Source: an uncultured Draconibacterium sp. (GTDB lineage Bacteria; Bacteroidota; Bacteroidia; Bacteroidales; Prolixibacteraceae). From it: a stretch of 64,000 bases of DNA. The stretch lies in contig NZ_OY781981.1 in assembly GCF_963677565.1 (NCBI RefSeq), positions 2,095,001 through 2,159,000 on the forward strand, given 5' to 3'. The notes beneath the pieces were generated by a model. It saw only the letters and a list, made by a program, of their open reading frames with translations. It was not told the DNA's origin and did no database searches. Below are positions 61,201 to 64,000 of this stretch, piece by piece; the stretch's first letter is position 1; each line of letters starts with the position of its first letter. The position numbers were made by a program, and so were the translations under genes.

Positions 61201-64000
61201 AACTATCGGTTGCAGTCCAGGTTACAGTGGTCGTTCCTCTGTTTAGTAAAACACCTTCCAGGCTTGATCCTGTTCCGCTTGTTGCCCCGGAAAGAGAATA
61301 AGTTAAAACAGGTGCCGGAGAGGTTTGTGTTGAACTTACATTAAATTCGTCGCCTATTACTTTGTAGGTGCACGAGTCGGGGTTAGTCGAACGAGTTGCA
61401 TTTCCGCGGCAGGTTACCGGTGGTGGATTGTTGTCATAAACATCAATGGTAACTATACATTCCGTACTATTTCCTGCATTATCGGTAATTGTCCATGTAA
61501 TTGTATTCGACCCAACGGGGATTTGTTCTCCTGCTAAGGTAGACGTTGACGATGCTCCGGGGAGATCATGTGTTATTGTTACAGGACCTGAGCAATCCCA
61601 GGTTCCATACGGATCGAATTCGTGATCGTAAACAGTATAGTACGTTTGTCCGTCATCGGCCTGACGACATAAATTACCCGGGCAATCGAACCATGGGGCA
61701 TCGTCGTCAATAACTGTTACTGTTTGTGTGGCATAACTAACGTTGCCATGAATATCTTCAATTCCCCAGGTAATTGTTGTTGTTCCCAGGCGGAAAGAAG
61801 TTGTGTAATTGTTGTTCCAATACGTTAAAACACCACAATTGTCATCGGTTGTTGGAGTGCCAAGAGTAACGCCTGTAGCATAACATTGGCTGTTGGTGTT
61901 TACAGTAATATCGGCAGGAGGTGTAATAACCGGATCCTCGTTGTCATCAACAAAAACATAATAACTACACGAGTTTTGGTAGTTGTGTCCGTCAAGTTCG
62001 CGCGAGGCTGTCCATGTTACCAGTGTTACTCCAACAGGGAATGTTTCGCCTGTCAGTGTTGAGCTACCATTATAGTCGTTTACCAGGGTTGCTCCAAGCG
62101 ATGATGATGTGGCGTTAAGACTGTCATTTGGAACCGTGTAATAACATTGACCCGGATCGTTGTCTTTTGATTGATCGCCTACACAACTTATTGCCGGATA
62201 AACATCGGTAACAATTTCAACATTTACTGTACAGGTTGTTTGATTTCCTGATGCGTCGATAGCCGTCCAAACAATATTATGAGTTCCGGCAGTTAAAGTA
62301 TCTGGCAAATAGCTCAATCCGTTAATGCTGTTGGTGTACGATGCCAGGCTACAATTATCAGTTGCAACCGGTTTAAATTCGTTGTAGCCAAGCGTGTAAT
62401 ACGACTTCCCGTCATCTACCGATCGTACATAATCAGAACCTGAACACGAGATAACCGGATCAACATTATCGATAACCTGAACCTGTATGGTTGTGGGCTG
62501 ATCATTTCCGTAATTATCTTTTACGCTCCAGGTTAATTCGGTTGTTCCAATCGGAAATTGCACATAGTCGAGCGACTTGTAGTTGTTCAGGTCGTTGTTA
62601 ATGTTGAAATGCTCCGAAGTGCAGTTGTCGGAAATATTTTGTGGATCGAATTCTCCGGTGGTCGACATATAGTAACAACTATTTGCCGGAGTATATCGGG
62701 TATATAAAGTTTCAATATTGTATTCCGGAGCCGTAATGTCGTTAACTGTAACATTATATTGCATTGTTGTTGAGTTGCCCGAGGCATCGGTGGCTGTCCA
62801 AATTACAACCGTAATTCCTACAGGGAAATCAAAACCAACCAATGATGAACTTCCGTTTTGGTTGTTCACCAAGGTAATTGAGGGACAATTATCTGTTACA
62901 AGCGGATCTAAACCATCAGCCGATTGTCCGGTGTAATGGCATAAATCAGATGGGGCGTCAAAAGTTTTGTCGCCTATGGTTGAAATGGTTGGCAGGGTTA
63001 AATCTTTAACCGTAATTTTAAATGTACAGCTGTCGATATTTCCACTGGTATCTTCAATTTTCCATACAATTGAATAAGTACCACCAACAAATTCGGTTCC
63101 TGCAAGGGTTTCTCCGGCACCGGCAACTCCGTCGATAGTATACGAAATTGATAAATCTTCGGTAGCATCGCAATTATCGCTTAAGTCTATCGGATCAAAC
63201 TCGTCACCTACTACTGTGTAGGTACATTCATTATCGGCAATTGTTCGTGTTTCGTTTCCATAGCACGTAAAACTTGGTGCCTGGTTATCGCTTACTGTAA
63301 TTGTAAACGGATCGGAAACAACTGTATTCCCGTTAACATCTACCAGAGTCCAAACTACTGAATATGGATAATCAACTGTTTTTGGCAATTTTAATCCGGC
63401 CAGCGAATTGGAACCGGTGAACACCGTTGATCCATTTTGTGTAATTATATAAGTTGGTGTTTCTGTGTTACAGTTGTCGTTAATAGTCGATAAATCGAAC
63501 TGAATGCCCGGAACAGTATAGTAACACTGACCGGGATCGGTGTTGTATTGATACGCATACGAGCTGTCGATTCCGGTTGGCTGATTAAAGGTTGGGTCTT
63601 GAGTGTCATTAATGCGAACATAAATGGTACAAGTCGAGGTATTAATACCATCGGTGGCAGTCCAGATAATGGTGTCGTTTCCGGCTGGCAATTGTTTGCC
63701 GGCAAGTGTTGATGATCCATCAAAACTATTACTGATGATAAGATTCTCAGAACATCCGTCGCTTACAACAGGATCAAACTCTGTTGTATCTACTGTGTAA
63801 AAACAAACACCATCTTCAGCGTCTCTCTCAAAAGGTACTGCAGCAGTACTTCCTTCCGGGCATATAATTTCCGGTGCAATGCTATCATAAACAGTAATTG
63901 TAAAACTTTCGGTTGTGTACAATCCTGCCGCATCGGTAGCTTTGTAGGTTATCGTTGTTGTTCCAACCGAAAAATCACTCCCGCTTAACGGGCCTGATGT
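39944..64000 (-). CDS. Giant type IX-secreted repetitive adhesin, 5' end outside window
   Basis: At least 8018 residues, open past the right edge; the sequence 63923-64000 continues an HYR-like domain in frame, so the true start is outside. Order from N to C: about two dozen HYR-like domains with Cys pairs (64.0-58.1 kb); eight repeats of about 80 residues plus mixed HYR units (58.1-55.1 kb); divergent Calx-beta-like domains (55.1-50.1 kb); 21 near-identical 114-aa units (50.08-42.9 kb); two more Calx-beta units; cadherin-like modules (NDLPVAVDD region); three LNAGGNLASC-type modules; a PKD-like domain; and a CHU_C sorting domain. It is probably a surface filament for adhesion or gliding. The protein is very acidic and Cys-poor after the HYR part. 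It leads into PorP/SprF and TPR-PD40 genes. Confidence 0.93.
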   Translation of the reverse strand, partial: TSGPLSGSDFSVGTTTITYKATDAAGLYTTESFTITVYDSIAPEIICPEGSTAAVPFERDAEDGVCFYTVDTTEFDPVVSDGCSENLIISNSFDGSSTLAGKQLPAGNDTIIWTATDGINTSTCTIYVRINDTQDPTFNQPTGIDSSYAYQYNTDPGQCYYTVPGIQFDLSTINDNCNTETPTYIITQNGSTVFTGSNSLAGLKLPKTVDYPYSVVWTLVDVNGNTVVSDPFTITVSDNQAPSFTCYGNETRTIADNECTYTVVGDEFDPIDLSDNCDATEDLSISYTIDGVAGAGETLAGTEFVGGTYSIVWKIEDTSGNIDSCTFKITVKDLTLPTISTIGDKTFDAPSDLCHYTGQSADGLDPLVTDNCPSITLVNNQNGSSSLVGFDFPVGITVVIWTATDASGNSTTMQYNVTVNDITAPEYNIETLYTRYTPANSCYYMSTTGEFDPQNISDNCTSEHFNINNDLNNYKSLDYVQFPIGTTELTWSVKDNYGNDQPTTIQVQVIDNVDPVISCSGSDYVRSVDDGKSYYTLGYNEFKPVATDNCSLASYTNSINGLSYLPDTLTAGTHNIVWTAIDASGNQTTCTVNVEIVTDVYPAISCVGDQSKDNDPGQCYYTVPNDSLNATSSSLGATLVNDYNGSSTLTGETFPVGVTLVTWTASRELDGHNYQNSCSYYVFVDDNEDPVITPPADITVNTNSQCYATGVTLGTPTTDDNCGVLTYWNNNYTTSFRLGTTTITWGIEDIHGNVSYATQTVTVIDDDAPWFDCPGNLCRQADDGQTYYTVYDHEFDPYGTWDCSGPVTITHDLPGASSTSTLAGEQIPVGSNTITWTITDNAGNSTECIVTIDVYDNNPPPVTCRGNATRSTNPDSCTYKVIGDEFNVSSTQTSPAPVLTYSLSGATSGTGSSLEGVLLNRGTTTVTWTATDSSDVNTCCVFDVFVHDNQDPEITWPNDIVANVGEGACSVTITDLGTPVATDNCSAPQDISYTHYPNTTSFSVGTHHIYYTAYDEAGNDVTHTQTVTVVDTISPVINCLDETYYREYDNKQVYYYTVSGSEFTPSVSENCTLSSYVNNVNGSRYLNGYHLALGNYQILWTATDQSSNTDTCTVNVVVVETFVPEISCPYIYTSYPTTDGCSYVIPDATLNAQFTSDTEIPGRTLTHDIQTSDPNTIPYAPDANTLEGAYLPKGTTTVTWTASQTIGGTEYTNTCSSDITVFDNVDPVITPVATDTVFINPGTCYAALSLDIPPVSDNCTDSLNLTITNNANDTFLLGNNNIVWEVSDESGNTSWYTQKLHVLDNEGPIIANCPDTTLYATATGINCEALVSWPAIIATDACSGVKSVTSTHSPGSWFAIGTTEVTVTATDNYDNVTICTFNVEVTDTLPTIECTGDLTRICNANTCSYKVLGNELDPLDYDDNCSVDSLIWSFTDAETGLLRTGENTLSGVIIPRGDDPGQTVITWRVVDANGNSSECSFTLTLNDEEAPIIVVPGNQVRATDFHKNYYTIQGNEFDDVTATDNCGIVIKLENEYQVDGLDGIQLDLGENQIYWYAEDDHGNRSEEIFTVIVTDEEAPALLSAEANTTDSTESGCIAVVNYTPPTFIDYATDGQASLTITVSPDWAVPGASFPVGVTEVTYSATDSFGNSLPYSFDVTVIDDLDPILICPDSLTYTREADDGESFYTMAGTDFDPLGYSDNCEASLSNSYNNDSTLAGETFPVGTTTVDWIVEDNSGNTDTCTIDIIVEDHQIPVIQYCPDAFVEQDADRGECSFLVMGADYDPFGFSDNHGLSKLTYQLDTLPEVGTDLNTSLAGEQIPVGTTENPTSTVTWRVYDLSGNASVICQTEFTISDTESPEVSTVTNKVRSTDTGESFYTILQADDWDPIVYENCTLEKITYSIDALDTVGTDTSTTIAGATLEVGPHEIVWTATDIYGNTGSGSFLVTIIDEEAPDMTCNDLTVYLDNTGAYSLIQEDIDSIASGTSDPGGIASIEVSPSSYNCTDVGANTVTLTATDNYGNIGTCNATVTVADTVAPAANCKDITLQLDVLGEASLLASQINNNSSDACGIQSVVADITSFDCSNIGANTVTLTVTDVNGNVSSCSSTVTIQDNITPSAVCNPITVYLDSAGTYSLSTTDIDNIAAGSTDNCDLIKTVSPDEYSCLTIGENTVTLRVTDADNNFDECTTSVTVADTIAPVVICQDITVALDASGNATITPEQVDNGSADACNVTLSLDSTTFDCSEIGANTVVLTATDDNGNSSSCSATVTITDEEKPIAVCNDTTLYLNNSGNVSVTAAGIDNGSYDICGNVSLSIDNSAFTCANVGTNTVILTVEDEYNNTETCSSTVTVRDTVSPVASCKDTTIYLDAAGNATITAAGIDNNSTDNCAIDNISASQTAFTCADTGVNVVTLTVTDVNGNASSCQSNVTVRDTISPIVACQDINVYLDATGAATITGDDIDNGTTDNCSALEFSLDQSSFNCSNVGPNTITLTATDGSGNTSECTSVVTVIDSISPIAVCKNITIQLDADGDASIFANDIDDGSSDACGLSTLSASKTAFTCSDLGDNNVTLTVTDNNTNQATCVAVVTVEDNIDPVISCAVSGDQAKTTDNGECTYTHPDNSWNTGVTDNCDGAPTLTYTVTGATSDVTIPNTSLNGQVFEKGTTTVTWTAIDAEGNESTCTFDVTVTDDENPVASCQNFTAQLQRNGEVVVYPSDIDNNSTDNCGITSYLISKDNSTFSDSLTYSCSDIADLTIFLKVADEAGNENTCSSTISIVDEQAPTLDDLSDRNVFVDTDVCTYTHTDDLWNPTDNCDASPTITYTLSGATESVTGSNTTLNGQVFEKGTTTVTWTVTDHATTPNASTVVFDVVVGDDQAPTISCPSAIEQVVASSGATYKTVTGITAPTYDDNCAVTKLTYEYSGATTQAAQASGINPLSEDDFNVGTTTVTYIAYDADDNSDTCSFDITINAQDGAIIASKASITTSEDLDYEEFTVTLGSAPTGTVVIDVSSSDIGEGEITTPSNSKLTFNSGNWSTPQTVRVTGVNDDVDDDDIAYQINLAINKTETDDLSGYENASTAIVSATNLDNDVAGITVSAASNTTEAGGDGTFTVKLNTEPTENVSFTLEIDSGDLTEGEITSSTTLTFTPLNWDQNQTVTLSGLDDEIDDGNIVYQVNISNASSADPKYDAQFATSVSATNVDDDASGFVVTPLSLTTSEDVTTAQFTVKLTSKPATDMENYTVVVDVESNDLGEGTVDKDSLIFTHTDWNSPQTITVTGVDDGIVDGDITFAIVNTVNTASTTDPIYETLNPNDVTVVNADNDTATISIDDVTQVETNSGTTNFIFTITQSNIEVVDGYTVGYYTSNSSARAPSDFTARGGSVSFAGTANETQTITISVNGDEMVEQNEVFTLNLTSATTTGVNQVVNIVNATGYGTINNDDASTISIADASTSEGDSGTKELEFVVTLDMAVETTSPITMDYTLTDGTATDADGDFDTETGQLSFSGLEGETHSIFVTINGDEKVELDEEFTVTLSNIQCSTLPAAILSQITFTDSVATGTITNDDSAILSIADFTATEGTDASKDFVVTLNYPVQGEFTVDFATSDNSALNGTDYTTTTQVLTFGGANSLSQAVTIPILDGDIAEATETLFGTIDNLTDGLAQNVTLSGGGASMQATGTILDDDFATLAIDSIEVTEGTEPVITSFTVTLSGNIEDSISFKYQTQDVSAEAASDYTALLDSIVFESGSTNGTTKQIDVSVLNNNIAEATETYLINLFDLDNNAQSGVSISDDVALGTIYDEDTVHLTLNAFTVAETNVERTQNFYISRDIASQDEVTLIFASQADATPSAVSTADFTAQSGVHVTLSANSTDNINVSATTIAGDIIAEPTETFNGTVSFNNKNGQLVVFTASGNEATATITDDDEMQLTLHDSTIVEGDIAKTVNYRLSTNIAAEKDVVVSFTTSNGTALDGNDYTAQSGTSVTIPGGSKEVFIPVELLGDEITEPTEQFSGTISLTNSNAQQVTMADNTADYTITDNDPAILSIDGFTIDESEVGSVTAQFKIALSKDVQNAFTVDFATADIADEATAGDDYTAVGTTTLNFGASNDTVQYVEVTIVNDSWVEPTETFNGVLSNLQAASQNVTLSNGEATLAAIATITDDELASIAVNDTVVTEDVADGVAIFTVTITGNIQDELTVDYTTNDGYINDIAEQPSDYTLTAGTLTFTAGSLSGSTQTISVPIIDDEISEPITETYTVDLSNIVCTGASLFTDQIGDGEILDDDPITQIDINGFTVQETDGNVSHNFIASMDLEAQEDIVLSFTTTEGSALHTSDITAQSIIEYTILAGDTSVLIPVEVIGNNITEPQETFTGTIAIVDNNDQNVSIGTATATGTINDDDDAVISIAGFDVNEGDGNGIFTVSSDHVIQDAVTVSFVTSDNSAIAGVSDDYTAIGTTVLDFGNGNDDPYELTVSINDDDWTEATENLFGTLSSLNANSQNITLEGGEITAQDTGFIRDNDQATLSINDVSKTELNDGETVEYEFTVTHSGKSTDGSFTVDYTTNSVNTVANNDYISETGTITFSGASGETQTISITVNGDDVLEPDETFTVDLSENNFGYRDIIFSDDSGLGTILNDDDASVTIENVSGNEDGGDITLTATLDYAVQGGFTIDVNTADSTAKVGDSDYSSISSHTLSFDGTAGETETFTFTPTGDTKLEADELVAIFMDNLAATSLSVATSDSAIVTIINDDDASVTIENVSGNEDGGDITLTATLDYAVQGGFTINVNTADSTAKVGDSDYTAISSHTLSFDGTEGEMETFTFTPTGDTKLEADEMVAIFMDNLAATSLSVATSDSAVVTILNDDDASVTIENVSGNEDGGDITLTATLDYAVQGGFTIDVNTADSTAKVGDSDYTAISSHTLSFDGTAGETETFTFTPTGDTKLEADELVAIFMDNLAATSLSVATSDSAIVTIINDDDASVTIENVSGNEDGGDITLTATLDYAVQGGFTIDVNTADSTAKVGDSDYTAISSHTLSFDGTEGEMETFTFTPTGDTKLEADELVAIFMDNLAATSLSVATSDSAIVTIINDDDASVTIENVSGNEDGGDITLTATLDYAVQGGFTIDVNTADSTAKVGDSDYTAISSHTLSFDGTAGETETFTFTPTGDTKLEADELVAIFMDNLAATSLSVATDSAIVTIINDDDASVTIENVSGNEDGGDITLTATLDYAVQGGFTIDVNTADSTAKVGDSDYTAISSHTLSFDGTEGEMETFTFTPTGDTKLEADELVAIFMDNLAATSLSVATSDSAVVTILNDDDASVTIENVSGNEDGGDITLTATLDYAVQGGFTIDVNTADSTAKVGDSDYSSISSHTLSFDGTAGETETFTFTPTGDTKLEADELVAIFMDNLAATSLSVATGDSAIVTILNDDDASVTIENVSGNEDGGDITLTATLDYAVQGGFTIDVNTADSTAKVGDSDYTAISSHTLAFDGTAGETETFTFSPTSDTKLEADEMVAIFMDNLAATTLSVATSDSAIVTILNDDAAAVTIENVSGNEDGGDITLTATLDYAVQGGFTIDVNTADSTAKVGDSDYTAISNHTLAFDGTAGETETFTLSPTSDTKLEADEMVAIFMDNLAATTLSVTTSDSAIVTILNDDDASVTIENVSGNEDGGDITLTATLDYAVQGGFTIDVNTADSTAKVGDSDYSSISSHTLAFDGTAGETETFTLSPTSDTKLEADEMVAIFMDNLAATSLSVATSDSAIVTILNDDDASVTIENVSGNEDGGDITLTATLDYAVQGGFTINVNTADSTAKVGDSDYTAISSHTLAFDGTEGETETFTFSPTSDTKLEADEMVAIFMDNLAATSLSVATSDSAIVTILNDDDASVTIENVSGNEDGGDITLTATLDYAVQGGFTIDVNTADSTAKVGDSDYTAISSHTLAFDGTAGETETFTFSPTSDTKLEADEMVAIFMDNLAATSLSVATSDSAIVTILNDDDASVTIENVSGNEDGGDITLTATLDYAVQGGFTIDVNTADSTAKVGDSDYTAISSHTLAFDGTAGETETFTFSPTSDTKLEADELVAIFMDNLAATSLSVATSDSAIVTIINDDAAAVTIENVSGNEDGGDITLTATLDYAVQGGFTIDVNTADSTAKVGDSDYSSISSHTLSFDGTEGETETFTFSPISDTKLEADELVAIFMDNLAATSLSVATSDSAIVTIINDDDASVTIENVSGNEDGGDITLTATLDYAVQGGFTIDVNTADSTAKVGDSDYTAISSHTLAFDGTAGETETFTFSPTSDTKLEADEMVTIFMDNLAATSLSVATSDSAIVTILNDDDASVTIENVSGNEDGGDITLTATLDYAVQGGFTIDVNTADSTAKVGDSDYTAISSHTLAFDGTAGETETFTFSPTSDTKLEADEMVAIFMDNLAATSLSVATSDSAIVTIINDDAAAVTIENVSGNEDGGDITLTATLDYAVQGGFTIDVNTADSTAKVGDSDYSSISSHTLSFDGTEGETETFTFSPTSDTKLEADELVAIFMDNLAATGLSVATSDSAVVTIINDDAAAVTIENVSGNEDGGDITLTATLDYAVQGGFTIDVNTADSTAKVGDSDYTAISSHSLAFDGTAGETETFTFSPTSDTKLEADEMVTIFMDNLAATGLSVATSDSAIVTIINDDAAAVTIENVSGNEDGGDITLTATLDYAVQGGFTIDVNTADSTAKVGDSDYTAISSHTLAFDGTAGETETFTFSPTSDTKLEADELVAIFMDNLAATSLSVATSDSAIVTIINDDAAAVTIENVSGNEDGGDITLTATLDYAVQGGFTIDVNTADSTAKVGDSDYTAISSHTLSFDGTEGETETFTFSPTSDTKLEADELVAIFMDNLAATGLSVATSDSAVVTIINDDDASVTIENVSGNEDGGDITLTATLDYAVQGGFTIDVNTADSTAKVGDSDYTAISSHTLSFDGTEGETETFTFSPTSDTKLEADELVAIFMDNLAATGLSVATSDSAVVTIINDDDASVSIDDVTINEDAGSAVFVVSLSGNVQDAFTVNVATADNSALAGSDYTTSSATLDFAGKLSDGDTIRFTVPVNDDLYVEPEEAFSVNLNTDSTCLVSISDSVGIGTITDNDSASISIADISLNEADGEAKIVIILNGYVQDDFEIFLSLSDSTSISGEDYELISGSVTFPGGSADGDSLVVSIPVIDDAIVENNEYFKLRITNVNGTSTDLFLSNSSSIITILNDDFAPENQNFIVEGNEDEELYLVKNKFTRAFADQNNDNLAKVKVLSLPDHGKLMLGNSEVRINQVISQSDLDRLKFIPTENWNGSTAISYKVSDGYNWSAQPAQVTLIINPVNDLPVAVDDIISITEDSTIVDNILDNDYDTDSESLTVASISISGNTYSTGSGIDIPSVGTLTVYADGQLVFEPVENFNGIVPEITYTISDGDGGTDSAVIFITIDAENDSPVVINEQFEICNNMQLSGNILSNGDYDPEMFELSVNLSQVYNVNNGTFTIASDGEFLYVPYAGFVGSEQIIIEVCDNMSSCANDTLTIIVHESFSLNAGGNLASCGESDITITTSQVSEDAILNWMTLGDGEFDNASILHPSYSPGVEDLANGSVQLILSGTGNQVCGEMADTITISFMEVVDVFAGNDTSICATTPLVLTGAVANNNISVNWTTLGDGTFDDATLLHATYIPGTMDVLTGVVELIVEAQTGEGCGKNRDTLLVSIEPGAVIYAGEDINACQNAEVMIENASAENSSSLQWITDGKGTILGENTLTPTYVPAANENTVVNLILTAQGINSCSEVVVSDTVSIYYNQNISVEIIADETIEYGTSTIISAEVTPADGQYEYAWQPADLVDISNAADVETAPLQSNTEFSVTVYDLVNGCSASDSITISVDESVSDLINIRNGITPNGDGNNDIWYIEGISAFPDNEVIIYNRWGDEIIRFRNYDNDFNYWDGLNKDGDPVPDGTYYYLIKLGGGKDYTGWVQVRTDR
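41290..42190 (-). other. Cadherin-like tandem modules of the adhesin
   Basis: Three units of about 90-100 residues. They are marked by KVLSLPDHGKLMLGN with LKFIPTENWNGSTAISYKVSDG, then NDLPVAVDDIISITEDS with LVFEPVENFNGIVPEITYTISDGDGG, then NDSPVVINEQFEICNN. The pattern is that of Bacteroidota and proteobacterial cadherin-like (Cadherin_5/VCBS-type) domains, which bind Ca2+ at module boundaries. Confidence 0.7.
42905..50083 (-). repeat. Twenty-one tandem 342-bp direct repeats (Calx-beta-like units)
   Basis: Each unit encodes 114 residues running from NDDDASVTIENVSGNEDGG to SAIVTII. Twenty units are 342 bp and one (the fifth from the N-terminus) is 339 bp, missing one Ser codon in the SVAT-SDSA segment near 48386; 20 x 342 + 339 gives exactly the 7179 bp seen. 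Copies differ at a handful of sites (TAIS/SSIS, SFDG/AFDG, TPTGD/SPTSD, ELV/EMV, DDAS/DAAA). N-terminal copies 1-7 carry TPTGD; copies 8-21 carry SPTSD or SPISD. No unit has Cys, Trp or Arg. Confidence 0.95.
50084..55080 (-). other. Divergent Calx-beta-like domain region of the adhesin
   Basis: About 1660 residues. The first three units have the form SSDIGEGEITTPSNSKLTFN...PQTVRVTGVNDDVDDDDIAYQI. The following units share ATISIDD/TEGDSG-type starts, DYTA, TFSGxxGETQTISV and ends in GTIxDDD, all typical of Calx-beta repeats that bind Ca2+ through Asp/Glu. They are clearly diverged from each other, unlike the downstream 114-aa array. Confidence 0.75.
56200..58135 (-). repeat. Eight Cys-containing repeats of about 80 residues
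   Basis: Units start with C-x-D-[IT]-T-[VI]-x-L-D-x2-G-x-A-[ST]-I and continue DIDNGSxDxCG, then [FY]-x-C-x2-[VI]-G-x-N-[TV]-V-x-LT[VA]TDxxGNxSxC and end VTVxDTxxP. A ninth, more diverged unit (CQNFTAQLQRNGEVVV) lies further on, between two HYR-like units. Four Cys per typical unit suggest two disulfides each. At DNA level they are well diverged. Confidence 0.8.
58136..64000 (-). other. HYR-like domain array, N-terminal part of the visible adhesin
   Basis: About two dozen consecutive HYR-like (Ig-fold) domains of 75-95 residues. They carry recurring VGxTTVTWTATDxxGNxxTCTFxVTVxDxxxPxIxC, D[GD]xSxYTVxGxEFDPxxxxDNC, and SxxNGSSTLAGxxxPxG phrases. Conserved Cys pairs are at C-P-[DEG], D-[NG]-C and [TS]-C. 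The domain at the window edge is cut. HYR domains are linked to extracellular adhesion. Confidence 0.8.

Overview
The window reads as a chromosomal segment of a Bacteroidota bacterium, probably a marine or sediment relative of the Marinilabiliales/Prolixibacteraceae (inference). Support comes from TAnnTTTG-type -7 promoter boxes, a Porin_10-like outer-membrane protein, a purH-mreBCD-mrdA-rodA cluster, and a type IX secretion (T9SS) cargo gene ending in a gliding-motility C-terminal domain followed by a PorP/SprF gene. No rRNA, tRNA, CRISPR array, intact insertion sequence or prophage was seen. Both ends cut through genes.

Left part (1-11.6 kb): the 3' end of a porin, a Nudix CoA pyrophosphatase, a roughly 1.07 kb gene-poor stretch with what looks like a decayed gene, a six-PAS hybrid histidine kinase, a LolC/E-type ABC permease, an LPG-synthase-TM/flippase-like membrane protein, the rsmA-mgtE pair and a MacB-type permease.

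Middle part (11.9-37.5 kb): purH and the rod-shape/elongasome genes mreB, mreC, mreD, mrdA (PBP2) and rodA form one co-directional block. They are followed by a divergent KamA-family radical SAM protein, an ACP-phosphodiesterase-like protein, a PfkB-family protein whose catalytic Asp is replaced by Met, a DUF1338 (2-oxoadipate dioxygenase/decarboxylase-like) protein, a PPK2 polyphosphate kinase next to an uncharacterised ATP-grasp protein, a four-gene efflux operon (adaptor, MacB-type permease, TolC-like channel, second adaptor) with no ATPase gene, an EamA transporter, a 61-aa membrane protein, pgi, gpsA, a 67-aa protein and a DUF2817/M14-like peptidase.

Right part (37.65-64 kb, all minus strand) is the standout. 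One open reading frame of at least 8018 residues runs off the right edge. It encodes a repetitive surface protein: cysteine-bearing HYR-like domains, a run of about 80-residue Cys-bearing repeats, about a dozen and a half divergent Calx-beta-like domains, 21 near-identical 114-residue Calx-beta-like repeats (342-bp direct DNA repeats over 7.2 kb), cadherin-like and other Ig-like modules, and a C-terminal CHU_C/type B T9SS sorting domain. A PorP/SprF homologue and a TPR/PD40 protein (PorE-like, without the usual OmpA domain) follow with short gaps. The three genes look like a self-contained giant-adhesin export and anchoring module, analogous to SprB-SprF of Flavobacterium johnsoniae.
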